IMG/VR virus record: IMGVR_UViG_3300048837_000251
Span: 1 to 21,784 of that record
From: a virus
DNA: 21,784 nucleotides
Strand: one strand, 5' to 3'
Shown here one piece after another: positions 1 through 7,542 of the stretch. The position numbers and the translations under genes are program-made. Each line of letters begins with the position of its first letter. Positions within the stretch are counted from its first letter, which is position 1. Under the pieces are notes generated by a model, which saw nothing but the letters and a program-made list of their open reading frames with translations, had not been told where the DNA came from and ran no database searches.

Positions 1-80
1 CGTAAGTATCCGAATGCGCTTTGAACTTCCCCTACTACTGTAGGTGAAATACTGCCTGGTTGTCTTGGTTGGAATCCCAT
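1..80 (-). CDS. Partial CDS, first 26 residues of an unidentified structural-region protein
   Basis: An ATG at 78-80 opens a frame that stays open to the window edge and begins MGFQPRQPGSIS. GGAG lies about 8 nt upstream, a reasonable Shine-Dalgarno. It sits 33 nt downstream of the major capsid gene on the same strand. In phages with this head order the next gene is often a head-tail connector or head-completion protein, but 26 residues are too few to assign a family. The rest of the gene lies outside the window. Confidence 0.6.
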   Translation of the reverse strand, partial: MGFQPRQPGSISPTVVGEVQSAFGYL

Positions 81-113
81 ATTTTTAGCTCCGTATATTC
101 GCTAAGTTAATGA

Positions 114-1037
114 TTAAGCGACTGCGTTTTTGATTAGGTAGCCAGCTTCTACAGCTACGACCTTAGGTTCGTAGTAGTCGTTAGCGCGAACGTACTCGGA
201 TTTTACCCAAGGTTCGTCCCATCTATCGACGTATCTAGCACCTTCTACTTGAAGTGTGTAACCTAAACTGATTTTCTTGATAGCTGGGCGGGCTTGTACA
301 TAAGCTAGTAAAGCGTGTTTGCCCCAGACATAACCTAATGTACTGGTCTGTCCTTCGTCGGCGGTGTTGTACACTGCGTCACCGATTAAGACTTTTTCGA
401 CTCCGATAAGGGCGGCTAGCATTTCGGTTGTTAAGACGCGAACACTTGCTACACTCATGCGACCTAGTAAATCTGGGTGGTGTCGAAGTTTCGACCATAC
501 CTGATAACCGAGAGTGAAGGTATTAGGCGTAACACCAGAAGCGGCTTTGATTGTGTCAATACCGACCTGAATATCGTCGAATGGGTCACTATTTGCGTAG
601 TCGTTCCATTGATCTGTACCAGACAAGGTAGTATTTTGTGTGATGATTGCAGTATCGGTAAGCATAGCGGCAATTTCTTGCTCTAAGCCTAAGTCCAATG
701 CTTCGGTAACATCTTCGGTAGCGTCTACCCGTGCGTCGTGTGGACTTGGGTAAGTGTCGCGTACTTCGTATTCGATAGCTTCTTCTAAGGAATGTTCATC
801 TAATGGCCCGAATGCTGTTTTACTCATTCCGCTAGCAATTCTGTTAGCGCGACTTGTACCAGTTCGGCGACTGTCGTTTACATTAAAACGGGATTTATCG
901 AAAGTGTAGTAAAACCCGACACGTCCATTAACCTCGACGCGTGGCATTAATTGAGTACCAATAAGTAAGCCGTTTTGATAGGCTACACTCATTTGTGTAA
1001 GGGTTGTGTCTACTTGGTAATCAATTACTTGTGGCAT
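114..1037 (-). CDS. Major capsid protein (HK97-fold type, inferred)
   Basis: This 307-aa protein is the likely shell subunit of the head. No short catalytic motif applies. The call rests on length, on position as the last large gene after portal, minor head protein, protease/scaffold and decoration protein, and on a composition typical of capsid proteins. The N-terminal third has a flexible, charged stretch (about residues 45-75, with the R-R-T-G-T-S-R-A-N-R segment) where an HK97-type N-arm and E-loop would be expected. Next come alternating helix/strand segments with repeated A-A-L-I-G and G-Y-Q-V-W patterns. The C-terminus (about 250-307) is strand-rich and contains Y-V-D-R-W-D-E-P-W, common in phage coat proteins that bind as rings. 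There is no Shine-Dalgarno in the 39-nt A-rich gap upstream, and the gene may be co-transcribed from the decoration-protein promoter. The exact capsid subfamily is not determined. Confidence 0.82.
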   Translation of the reverse strand: MPQVIDYQVDTTLTQMSVAYQNGLLIGTQLMPRVEVNGRVGFYYTFDKSRFNVNDSRRTGTSRANRIASGMSKTAFGPLDEHSLEEAIEYEVRDTYPSPHDARVDATEDVTEALDLGLEQEIAAMLTDTAIITQNTTLSGTDQWNDYANSDPFDDIQVGIDTIKAASGVTPNTFTLGYQVWSKLRHHPDLLGRMSVASVRVLTTEMLAALIGVEKVLIGDAVYNTADEGQTSTLGYVWGKHALLAYVQARPAIKKISLGYTLQVEGARYVDRWDEPWVKSEYVRANDYYEPKVVAVEAGYLIKNAVA

Positions 1038-1076
1038 ATGTGTTTTACTTTATGTTTTTTGTTAATTTACCTTTTA

Positions 1077-1466
1077 TTAATCTACTATATCGAAGCAAGG
1101 TACATACTCGATAACGTCGTTTGCGTCACCATCTTGCAGGGCAAGACCGAAGACGTAATCGTCGCTAGTTGTAGTAACGATTGCTTTACCTGCTGAATCG
1201 GTGGTTAGTTGGTCGCCTGCTGAAACACTTCCACCCAGTTTAACTTTAGCTGTACCGCCACCGTGAGGCATAGCGACCTCTACGTTAGCGCCTGCGCCTG
1301 CTTGTGGCTTATTCATAATAGCGCCCATGATGTTTTCACCTGGGACGTCTGCGTCGTCTGCTAAAGTGGCAAGACCGTTAGCTACCCAGACAATGAAATA
1401 CTGCTTTTCGCTGTAGTCTGCCGCGGTTTCAAAAGTTCTTGTTAGTCCGAGTGTTTGTGTTGCCAT
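1077..1466 (-). CDS. Capsid decoration/cement protein, DUF2190-like
   Basis: A 129-aa protein immediately before the major capsid gene, where lambda gpD-like or DUF2190 decoration proteins usually lie. The sequence fits DUF2190: a Gly/Ala-rich beta protein with segments equivalent to 'VANGLATLADDADVPG', 'VAMPHGGGTAKVKLGG', 'VSAGDQLTTDSAGKAIV' and a final strand ending in E-Y-V-P. This family coats the outside of HK97-fold capsids and stabilises them after expansion. There is no Shine-Dalgarno, but AATAAT lies 6 nt before the ATG with TTGCAA 17 nt further up, so translation from a leaderless mRNA is likely. High expression would suit a stoichiometric head protein. Family call by pattern recognition only. 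Confidence 0.75.
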   Translation of the reverse strand: MATQTLGLTRTFETAADYSEKQYFIVWVANGLATLADDADVPGENIMGAIMNKPQAGAGANVEVAMPHGGGTAKVKLGGSVSAGDQLTTDSAGKAIVTTTSDDYVFGLALQDGDANDVIEYVPCFDIVD

Positions 1467-1472
1467 AATTTT

Positions 1473-1501
1473 ATTATTGTGTATTTATTTACTATTTGCA
1501 A
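1473..1501 (-). promoter_or_regulatory. Promoter for decoration and major capsid genes, leaderless
   Basis: On the minus strand TTGCAA (complement of 1496-1501), a 17-bp spacer and AATAAT (complement of 1473-1478) are followed by 6 nt and the ATG at 1466. A start about 7 nt past the -10 would fall on the initiation codon. Each box matches the sigma70 consensus at 4 of 6 positions, so strength is uncertain, but the geometry equals that of the stronger leaderless promoters in this window. Confidence 0.45.
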
Positions 1502-1515
1502 TAGGTCATTTAACC

Positions 1516-2208
1516 TTAGTTATTTTCTGCTAGAAAAGCCTTGTAAATTGCTTCGTGTGCTTTGCGAACTTCCTTATTCGCTTCGGCTGGGCTTTTTCCT
1601 GCTTTAATTGCTTCATTAATAAGATTATTGTATTGCTCGGTTGCTGTCAAGCCTTCTTTAGTATCTTCGCCGATTGAACCTTCGACCTTAGTATCAGAAG
1701 CGGCGTTTAAGACGCTTGCTAATAAGGTGCGCTGTTCATTGGTTAATGATTGGGCTAATTGAACTAATGCGGTTTTGCCTGCTGGCTTAACTTTGCAAGT
1801 TCCGTTAGAAGCTCTAAGGAATGGTTTACTAAAGTCTTCTGCGGCTCTCAATAATTCAGACGCTTTATGGTCTGCTTCGAGTTTTTGAAGTCTTTCAAAT
1901 TCACTAGCTTTAATAGTGACATCTTTATTAGCGGCCTCTTTAGCGGCTTCTTCTTCTGCGATTTCTTCTGGGGTTTTGCCTGAGGCTTCGGCCTCTGCCT
2001 TAGCTTTTGCGTCTGCTTCTTCTTGTTCTTTAACCTTTGCGGCTTCGAGGTCGGCTTGTGCCTTGGCTTCGTCGGCGGCTTCCTGCTCTGTTTCAAGCTG
2101 GGTTTTTTGATCTTCGGTTAAGTCTGCTTCGTTCTCCGTTAAAAACTTTACGTCTTCTTCGGTTCGGTCTGCGACTGGTTTAGCAAGGATTTCTGTAAGT
2201 GTAGGCAT
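1516..2208 (-). CDS. Candidate nested scaffold protein, internal start in the protease gene
   Basis: An in-frame ATG at 2206-2208 (Met192 of the protease gene) begins MPTLTEILAKPVADR and would give a 230-aa protein consisting only of the Ala/Glu/Lys-rich helical scaffold part. Nested scaffolds made from the 3' half of a protease gene are established in Mu (I/Z) and lambda (C/Nu3). The start falls exactly at the domain boundary and lies downstream of a promoter-like sequence at 2243-2271. Against it, there is no Shine-Dalgarno. A separate out-of-frame ATG at 2237 lies closer to the predicted transcription start and would open only a 29-codon frame. Function inferred. Confidence 0.45.
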   Translation of the reverse strand: MPTLTEILAKPVADRTEEDVKFLTENEADLTEDQKTQLETEQEAADEAKAQADLEAAKVKEQEEADAKAKAEAEASGKTPEEIAEEEAAKEAANKDVTIKASEFERLQKLEADHKASELLRAAEDFSKPFLRASNGTCKVKPAGKTALVQLAQSLTNEQRTLLASVLNAASDTKVEGSIGEDTKEGLTATEQYNNLINEAIKAGKSPAEANKEVRKAHEAIYKAFLAENN

Positions 2209-2781
2209 AGTTTTTTGATTTGTTTTACTGTCTTCATTTAATAGTATCATAATTCCGCTATCATTTGTCAAGCCTTTTTCGCTGGCTGTAATAGTAGGCA
2301 TACTTTGCATTAATGGGCGGTTCGTTAAAGTGGCCGCGACCAATACCGCGCCGTGATGGGTAGACTTCTGGGGGTCTACATAATCAAACGACCATTCGGC
2401 GCTAATCATTTTATATACTTCGTCGGCGATTGATTCAGAACCTAGCTTATTCCATTTAACACGCGCCCATAAACCGTCGGCTTTATTGATTAACTCTTTA
2501 ATCCAACCTGCGGCCTTGGTGTTTTCCCAGGCATGGTCGAAGTCTACGGGTACACCGCGTCGAATACCTGCCTTAAAATTGCCGATCATCTGTTCGAATA
2601 CCGCGTCGTTAAGTACCATGTTTCCATAAGGTAGCGTCATGTACTCGCCTTTAGGTAAGACTGGGATTTCGTCGGGTAGCTCGCCGTCTTTTTCTGCGGC
2701 TCGCAAGGTATCAATATCAATAACAGTAGAGAATTGACCGCGCATTATTCTTTTATTGTCGGCGTTAGTTGGTTTAGGCAT
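1516..2781 (-). CDS. Mu I-like prohead protease fused to C-terminal scaffold
   Basis: A 421-aa head maturation protein. The N-terminal part (about residues 15-165) matches the Mu gpI-type prohead protease: the V-D-F-D-H segment near residue 80 followed by A-A-G-W-I-K-E-L corresponds to the family's catalytic-His region and its conserved AAGW block. I-S-A-E-W-S-F-D-Y near 127 corresponds to the family's 'Y-x-S-P' Ser region. From about residue 192 the composition changes to Ala/Glu/Lys/Gln-rich helix (about 215-310), typical of internal scaffolding proteins that guide shell assembly and are then degraded by the protease. A Leu/Asn-rich low-GC linker (about 168-191) joins the halves. It lies between a small membrane protein gene and the decoration gene. 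The ATG is 4 nt after the preceding stop and has no Shine-Dalgarno. Which Ser and His are catalytic is inferred from the family. Confidence 0.85.
   Translation of the reverse strand: MPKPTNADNKRIMRGQFSTVIDIDTLRAAEKDGELPDEIPVLPKGEYMTLPYGNMVLNDAVFEQMIGNFKAGIRRGVPVDFDHAWENTKAAGWIKELINKADGLWARVKWNKLGSESIADEVYKMISAEWSFDYVDPQKSTHHGAVLVAATLTNRPLMQSMPTITASEKGLTNDSGIMILLNEDSKTNQKTMPTLTEILAKPVADRTEEDVKFLTENEADLTEDQKTQLETEQEAADEAKAQADLEAAKVKEQEEADAKAKAEAEASGKTPEEIAEEEAAKEAANKDVTIKASEFERLQKLEADHKASELLRAAEDFSKPFLRASNGTCKVKPAGKTALVQLAQSLTNEQRTLLASVLNAASDTKVEGSIGEDTKEGLTATEQYNNLINEAIKAGKSPAEANKEVRKAHEAIYKAFLAENN
2243..2271 (-). promoter_or_regulatory. Possible internal promoter for the nested scaffold
   Basis: Inside the protease gene the minus strand carries a perfect TTGACA (complement of 2266-2271), a 17-bp spacer and GATACT (complement of 2243-2248), with a predicted start near 2236, about 28 nt before the internal ATG at 2208. 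The -10 matches consensus at only 4 of 6 positions. A chance TTGACA in coding sequence is not rare, so this is tentative; position at the protease/scaffold boundary is what makes it worth listing. Confidence 0.35.
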
Positions 2782-2785
2782 ATAT

Positions 2786-2950
2786 TTAGAATATCCAGAA
2801 TAAAATTAGTATAGCCATAAATAGGTAGATGGCTGTTTTTATTACTTCGGGAATAGTGGAATTTTGAATTAGGTACACTATCGCCCAGACACCCACGGCG
2901 ACGGCCAGAATGTATAGTAGTTGGTTCGCGGTAATGCTTCCTAGTTCCAT
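2786..2950 (-). CDS. 54-aa protein with two transmembrane helices, holin-like topology
   Basis: A short gene starting at the ATG at 2948-2950 (MELGSITANQ...) and ending 4 nt before the protease start. Residues about 11-27 (LLYILAVAVGVWAIVYL) and 38-54 (TAIYLFMAILILFWIF) are hydrophobic, separated by a polar turn QNSTIPEVIK: a two-helix hairpin. Small two-helix membrane proteins in phages are most often holins or membrane-active accessory proteins. Its place between the minor head protein and the protease genes is odd for a holin, so function is unknown. It has its own leaderless-type promoter (TAGACA, 17 bp, TATTAT, 6 nt, ATG). That promoter supports it being a real gene expressed separately from the upstream structural genes. 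Confidence 0.72.
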   Translation of the reverse strand: MELGSITANQLLYILAVAVGVWAIVYLIQNSTIPEVIKTAIYLFMAILILFWIF

Positions 2951-2956
2951 AGATTA

Positions 2957-2985
2957 ATAATAAGTTCTTTTGTACTAATTGTCTA
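2957..2985 (-). promoter_or_regulatory. Promoter for the two-helix membrane protein gene, leaderless
   Basis: On the minus strand TAGACA (complement of 2980-2985, overlapping the TAG stop of the minor head gene), a 17-bp spacer, TATTAT (complement of 2957-2962), then 6 nt to the ATG. The -35 and -10 each match consensus at 5 of 6 positions. Transcription would begin at or next to the start codon. Confidence 0.6.
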
Positions 2986-3840
2986 TACTTCTTCGTCGGG
3001 CATGAATATTTGCATACCGCACCTACAATTAGGGTGCGCGGGTGCTTGTGTTACTTTTACGCCACGTGGCGTTAAATAAATATGCTCCCAGGGTACGACG
3101 CCTTGATCTTGAAAGTTTAAGCAGTAGTCTTTAGCGCCAGCCGTTCGCCACTTCTTGCGATTAGCCCCGATCTCTGCGCCTACCCTCATACGACCAGAGG
3201 TAAACGCCCGAACGCTTTCAGTCTGGGCGATAGTAGTAGCGCGTTTGGGGTCGTTAATGACTTGGTTAATTCGATTGGTTGCGCCGTCGCGGTTTTCACC
3301 GTTAGCTATAGATTCTTTCAATGCTGAATATATGCGGTCTTGGGTGTGCCTGGTTAATCCCTTTGAAAGTTGTAGGGTGTAACTATTCATAAAGTCGATT
3401 ACTGGCGGTTCGTTTCTTGACCAGGGTACGTCTACGTTTAAGTCTTCTACTGTATACAATCCGCCCGCCTCGATAGCGTCCATTAATGTACCAGTTAGAT
3501 ATAGTTTTAAGACTAAGATTTCTTCTTCCCAGAATGCCTTAACCAAGTAGTCTAAAACGTCGGCTTTGAAAACTGCGCCAGGTGGCGTACTTGCTATCTT
3601 GCGTTCGTACTCGTTCCAGTCCAGCGATTCGTTAGCCCGTTCTGATAACTCCCTAAAATATTTACGCATTCCCTTGTCTGTCATAATTTCAGACTTTACT
3701 AGCTGTTTGAATAGCTTCGGGAACTTGCGGTACAGTGGGGCGTAATCTTCCGCACCACGTCGAATAGTATCGGCTACATAAGTGGCGATAATTTCGTCTT
3801 GAAGATTTTCTAATCGGCGTAGCTTGGCGTCTGTATTCAT
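2983..3840 (-). CDS. Minor head protein, Mu F / SPP1 gp7 head-morphogenesis family
   Basis: A 285-aa protein that is probably packaged in a few copies inside the procapsid next to the portal. The C-terminal half carries the family pattern: a helical T-I-A-Q-T-E-S-V-R-A segment near residue 205, then G-R-M-R-V-G-A, K-K-W-R-T-A-G-A-K-D-Y-C, and a final H-P-N-C-R-C-G (about 270-276). That last segment is the conserved His/Cys end of the Mu F-like domain. The N-terminal half is helical and charged. The ATG follows the portal stop by a single base (TAA-T-ATG), so the pair is translated together. It contains one of the five CACGTG palindromes, near its 3' end. Start chosen because it abuts the portal stop; no Shine-Dalgarno. 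Confidence 0.85.
   Translation of the reverse strand: MNTDAKLRRLENLQDEIIATYVADTIRRGAEDYAPLYRKFPKLFKQLVKSEIMTDKGMRKYFRELSERANESLDWNEYERKIASTPPGAVFKADVLDYLVKAFWEEEILVLKLYLTGTLMDAIEAGGLYTVEDLNVDVPWSRNEPPVIDFMNSYTLQLSKGLTRHTQDRIYSALKESIANGENRDGATNRINQVINDPKRATTIAQTESVRAFTSGRMRVGAEIGANRKKWRTAGAKDYCLNFQDQGVVPWEHIYLTPRGVKVTQAPAHPNCRCGMQIFMPDEEV
3059..3072. repeat. CACGTG palindrome, site A
   Basis: ACGCCACGTGGCGT, a perfect 14-bp palindrome. The symmetry continues outward after one mismatch as TTT on the left and AAA on the right. It lies in the 3' part of the minor head gene, encoding T-P-R-G-V. It is the most symmetric of five related sites in the window. Confidence 0.7.
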
Positions 3841-3841
3841 A

Positions 3842-5800
3842 TTAAGACTTGCGAATAGTCGCTAACTCGGCTTCGACCGCCTCGAACATATCTAGTAATG
3901 AATCTGGGGTAGCTTCTGGTTCGTGGTGGTGACTAGCTTCTTTTTTAGCTGGCGTCGCCTTGGCAGGTGGTTTAGCTTTTTCTTTAATTTCTTCTATTTC
4001 GTCCTGAACCTTGCGAATCTTGGCGCTGATTTCTTCTTTACGGTTAAAAATGTCTAGTTCTTTTTTCGCTTGGGCTTGTGGGTCTAACTTAATGCCTTTT
4101 GCTTTTGCTTCCAGTAGTTCGCGTCTAACCTGTGCATTAAACGCCCGCGCTTCTTCTCGAAGTGCTTTAACCTCTGCGCGTTTCTTAGTTAGTGCTGGGT
4201 TTGCGGCTTTCCCCTTGGCTTTTTTCTTAGGTGCATTGAGTTTTTTACCGCCCTTGGCTTGCAACTTTTTAAGTGCCTCGCTGATTTTCTTCTTGTGTTC
4301 GTCTGAAAGTGGTACACCCTTCGCCATTTTTAAGGTTTTCATAAATTTATACATACCTTCCCCATAGGTGAACTTAAACGTATTGGGGGTTTTGCCGTTT
4401 CTGAATGCGGCTACTGCTTCTTCGATTTCTTCGTCGGTAGGTTCTTCTTCGTCTAAACTTTCGTCTAAAACTTCGTCTTCGTCGTCTAAACTGGCTACCA
4501 TGCTTTCGACGTCGCTATCAAGTTCGGCTAACATACCGTCGGCCATAGCTGGGTCTGATGTAACCTCGCCTGTAAATTCTGGCAAGTCCATAGCGTCGCG
4601 TAGGTAATCTTCAAGGTGTGAATCGACGGTTAATACTCCCGTTTGAATACCGCGCTGTAGTGCTGTGGTTAGCGCGTTTACATCTACCGTACCGATTTTG
4701 TCATAAATAAGAGTGGGGTACTTGTCGGTAACGAAGTTAAAATTAACTAAGTCTTCGATTAAATACTTATTGATTGTCTGGGCTACGTGCTTGGCGACAT
4801 ATTCCAGCGCCATTAAAAAGAAGGTGTTACTACCCTTGAACAGTGCGAAGCTACCAACTGAACCGCTACCCATTTGCATAAAGGTAGCCAGCACGTTTAA
4901 CATGATCGCCCATTCTTGGCGTTTAATGAAGTCGTTAGGATTCTTGATACTGTTAGATTTCATATCTAACATACCTACTTCGAAGTCGTTCGGGAATCTT
5001 AAAAAGCCTTCTGCATTTGCTCTAAAGTTGCGTAGGATTTCGTCTAGTTTGGCTTCTTCTTCTGGGGTGGCGTTCGTTCCAGTCTTACCATAAGGCACAC
5101 CCAGGCCGTGACGCTCCATAGCCATAATTTCGATTAGTTCGGCTTTATCCTTAAATAACCAATGCTTCCAGGCAGACCGCAAGATACTTTTACCTTCCCA
5201 GTTATCGCCTTCCTTCTCATTGACGAAGATAATCAGTTTTTCCATTGGAATTTGAAACACACCGTTAGTAGTGGTTTGCTCGACGCCGTTAGCCCCGCCC
5301 TTCATTTCCCATCGACTAATAGTTCGAGGGTGACGCTGTGCCAGTTTCTTTAATCCGATCTTACCGTCGTCTAAGAATTTCCATATTTTCTCGAATGGCA
5401 TAACGCCGTAGTCGAGGTGTAGCAGAATGTTTGTTAGCGTTTCTTGCCATGTGCGGGTAGGTTCATTAAATAATTGTTGCTCTACAAACTCCGCTATCTG
5501 TCGGTCTTCTCGCTTTTCACTAGCTGGCTGAATAGTCCAGTTTGCGCTTAATAGTGGCAATTTCACCACCTTTAACGAAGCCTGTACGTGTGCGTCACCT
5601 AATCGCATTTCGTCGTACTGTTGTATGCGTCGTGTGCCTTGTAGCTTTGGGTTATATTCGTGTCCTGCAATAATGCCATTAAACATTAACGAAGCGTCGC
5701 CGATCTCTTTAGTATTTTTAGGTGGGTGTGGCTTGGGTGGTTGTGCTGAAAGTGCGCCCATTTTGTTTTCAGGTCGTTTATTGTTTGTAGGTTTTGCCAT
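3842..5800 (-). CDS. Portal protein (Mu gp29/DUF935-like) with long C-terminal extension
   Basis: A 652-aa protein, longer than the roughly 500 aa usual for DUF935 portals. Residues about 30-430 fit the portal core: the Y-D-E-M-R-x-G-D-A-H-V-Q-A segment near 63, L-P-L-L-S-A-N-W-T-I-Q-P near 80, and D-Y-G-V-M-P-F-E-K-I-W near 130. W-E-G-K-S-I-L-R-S-A-W-K-H-W near 202 completes the set, a hallmark of the family. The portal forms the dodecameric ring through which DNA is packaged. After the core come an Asp/Glu-rich linker (about 440-470) and a NUMOD3-like motif at 497-512 (PLSDEHKKKISEALKK). A Lys/Ala-rich segment, a probable coiled coil (about 540-615) and a His-rich tail follow. The extension's role is unknown; NUMOD3 normally contacts DNA in homing nucleases. 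Start: nearest ATG to the promoter at 5812-5840. Confidence 0.88.
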   Translation of the reverse strand: MAKPTNNKRPENKMGALSAQPPKPHPPKNTKEIGDASLMFNGIIAGHEYNPKLQGTRRIQQYDEMRLGDAHVQASLKVVKLPLLSANWTIQPASEKREDRQIAEFVEQQLFNEPTRTWQETLTNILLHLDYGVMPFEKIWKFLDDGKIGLKKLAQRHPRTISRWEMKGGANGVEQTTTNGVFQIPMEKLIIFVNEKEGDNWEGKSILRSAWKHWLFKDKAELIEIMAMERHGLGVPYGKTGTNATPEEEAKLDEILRNFRANAEGFLRFPNDFEVGMLDMKSNSIKNPNDFIKRQEWAIMLNVLATFMQMGSGSVGSFALFKGSNTFFLMALEYVAKHVAQTINKYLIEDLVNFNFVTDKYPTLIYDKIGTVDVNALTTALQRGIQTGVLTVDSHLEDYLRDAMDLPEFTGEVTSDPAMADGMLAELDSDVESMVASLDDEDEVLDESLDEEEPTDEEIEEAVAAFRNGKTPNTFKFTYGEGMYKFMKTLKMAKGVPLSDEHKKKISEALKKLQAKGGKKLNAPKKKAKGKAANPALTKKRAEVKALREEARAFNAQVRRELLEAKAKGIKLDPQAQAKKELDIFNRKEEISAKIRKVQDEIEEIKEKAKPPAKATPAKKEASHHHEPEATPDSLLDMFEAVEAELATIRKS

Positions 5801-5811
5801 AGGTTGTATTC

Positions 5812-5840
5812 AGTATAACTAAATTAAAATTTCATGTCCA
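5812..5840 (-). promoter_or_regulatory. Promoter before the portal gene
   Basis: On the minus strand TGGACA (complement of 5835-5840, within the last codons of the large terminase gene), a 17-bp spacer and TATACT (complement of 5812-5817). Both boxes match consensus at 5 of 6 positions. The ATG at 5800 is 11 nt past the -10, giving a predicted leader of only about 5 nt and no Shine-Dalgarno. Confidence 0.6.
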
Positions 5841-7542
5841 TTAGACCCGCGGTAATTGGTGCTTCTTTTTCGTTTTTTACTGCATTTCTGCGATATTCTT
5901 CGAATTTGTCGGCTTTTAAGTTCTTTTCTATCGTTTTTTCTGGTAAATGTTTACCTGCCCGTCGTAACCAGTTACGCTCTAAGTCTGCGCCGATTGCTAG
6001 CAATAAGTACCGTAAAGCGTCTGGGCCGTGGTCGTCTTCCTTTTTAGTGACTGTGTTCGACCATGTGCCGTTAGCATTCTTGCGCCACTGGTAACTAAGT
6101 ATCTCCATTCGAAGATTAACACACTTCGACGTAATCATTATACGACCAGCCCGCATAAACTTTTTAACAATCGGTATAGAGTTTTGCAGTAGGTACAGTT
6201 TCGCTTCTTTATTATCTGGCAAGACTGGCGCACCTCTTACCTTGCGTTCGTGGATTAATGCCAGGTTGTGAGGGTCGCAAGCCCACCCGCGAATATTACC
6301 CTGTATTCCCTTGGGTTTGTTTGGTAACTCTAAATTGTATGGCGCTAGTATTTCGTTTGCGGCTTCCCATATTTCATCTGTACCGCGGTCGTCTACGTAC
6401 AATTCGTCGAACACTACTAGGCGGTCGAACGTCGTCGGTATCCAGACTGGTAGTATTACGTTTGGGTGGCCTTCACTGTGTCCGAAGTCTTCGGCAAGAT
6501 AAATATAACCGCGTTCTGGTGGCTTCCATAAGTCCATACCTTCATCTGGTGTAATCAAGTTATTTTCGTCGCTGTAGGCAGTACCGTAAATAATGCCTTG
6601 CAGTCCAGGGCGACTACATACCCACTCTGTAGCCCATACTTCATCTTCAAGGTTTAATTTTTTGTCGATTAAATCTTCCCAGTCGTAGTAGCCGTTAGCT
6701 TGGTCGATGTCCTCTGGCAATTCATCGCCGAACACTCTTTTAATTCGCTCCATTAATTCGGGGTTATTAACTGGCAGTGGCGCGACTACTTCCCAGATAT
6801 TCCAGAAGTACACCGCATAACCTTTAGTGGCCGCTTCGTCTAACATTCTCTGCATTACGCCACCTGCAAATTTACGGGTACTAGTTAAAACTGTTCTAGC
6901 CCGAACGCCTTTTTTTGACTGCGGCATACTTAACCCTTGCTGTAGGATTTGCCACGGCATTAGGTCGATTTCGTCGAAAAATGCTAATTGAGGGTGGGGC
7001 GAATTAACACCAGACATAGTACCCGCTAGTACTTGGTACTTTGAACCGTTTTTAAGTTCGGTCTGGCGCATGGTGAAGCTAGTTACATTAAATGCGAATG
7101 GGAATAGGGAACTAAACGACTGAAAGTATTCGTAGCTTTTTAATGCCTGTTGCTGAATTGCGCCAACTGTCGCGATTTCTGTATCGTCGTTTACGAATGA
7201 AAGAATAGTAGCCAAGATACCGAAAATAAAAGTTTTGCCGCCTGAACGGTTAGCCATGACGACGGCGAATGTGATTAGTCCGAATAGATAATCTGCTACG
7301 AAGTCGAACGGTGCTTTATGGCCTTCGGTAATTACCACCCGCGGTATATTTACCTTCATGTAAAAAAGTATCCAGTCGTGAAGGGCGTCGCGGTCTTGGC
7401 GTTCGATAATACCGACTAATATTTCTTTTGCGTTTAGTCGTGCTTCTTCTGTTTCGGTTTGTACGCCATATGTCGCATTCCCATAATCTGCGCCACGTGT
7501 CGCACTAACGCTATTTACTGGTATTTTTTTTACTTTCGACAT
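5824..7542 (-). CDS. terL: Terminase large subunit (packaging ATPase and nuclease)
   Basis: A 572-aa packaging motor. ATPase domain: Walker A A-N-R-S-G-G-K-T at residues 97-104, Walker B L-A-F-F-D-E at 186-191 with the catalytic Glu, and the coupling motif L-T-S-T-R-K at about 218-223. Nuclease domain (RNase H-like): Asp351 in A-E-D-F-G, Asp378/Glu379 in F-D-E-L-Y, Asp422 in W-A-C-D-P, and the final acidic motif D-D-H-G-P-D-A-L-R-Y at 502-511. All expected elements are present, so it looks functional. The ATG lies inside the small terminase gene, a 32-nt overlap in another frame, without a Shine-Dalgarno, suggesting coupled translation. A CACGTG palindrome lies in its first codons. Confidence 0.95.
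   Translation of the reverse strand: MSKVKKIPVNSVSATRGADYGNATYGVQTETEEARLNAKEILVGIIERQDRDALHDWILFYMKVNIPRVVITEGHKAPFDFVADYLFGLITFAVVMANRSGGKTFIFGILATILSFVNDDTEIATVGAIQQQALKSYEYFQSFSSLFPFAFNVTSFTMRQTELKNGSKYQVLAGTMSGVNSPHPQLAFFDEIDLMPWQILQQGLSMPQSKKGVRARTVLTSTRKFAGGVMQRMLDEAATKGYAVYFWNIWEVVAPLPVNNPELMERIKRVFGDELPEDIDQANGYYDWEDLIDKKLNLEDEVWATEWVCSRPGLQGIIYGTAYSDENNLITPDEGMDLWKPPERGYIYLAEDFGHSEGHPNVILPVWIPTTFDRLVVFDELYVDDRGTDEIWEAANEILAPYNLELPNKPKGIQGNIRGWACDPHNLALIHERKVRGAPVLPDNKEAKLYLLQNSIPIVKKFMRAGRIMITSKCVNLRMEILSYQWRKNANGTWSNTVTKKEDDHGPDALRYLLLAIGADLERNWLRRAGKHLPEKTIEKNLKADKFEEYRRNAVKNEKEAPITAGLMDMKF
7489..7504. repeat. CACGTG palindrome, site B
   Basis: TGCGCCACGTGTCGCA, a 16-bp palindrome with one mismatched pair, identical over all 16 bases to site D. 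It lies in the first codons of the large terminase gene (A-T-R-G-A-D), just past the end of the small terminase gene. Confidence 0.7.

Noticed and set aside
477-686. Plus-strand open frames across the window (for example near 477-686, 4011-4607, 5834-6094, 19894-20481)
   Set aside because: All lie opposite well-supported minus-strand genes, have low-complexity Ser/Leu/Phe-rich translations typical of antisense shadows, and match no family.
1848-2096. Lys/Pro-rich 82-aa minus-strand frame inside the protease/scaffold gene
   Set aside because: Frame-shifted shadow of the Ala/Glu/Lys repeat region; its composition follows directly from that repeat.
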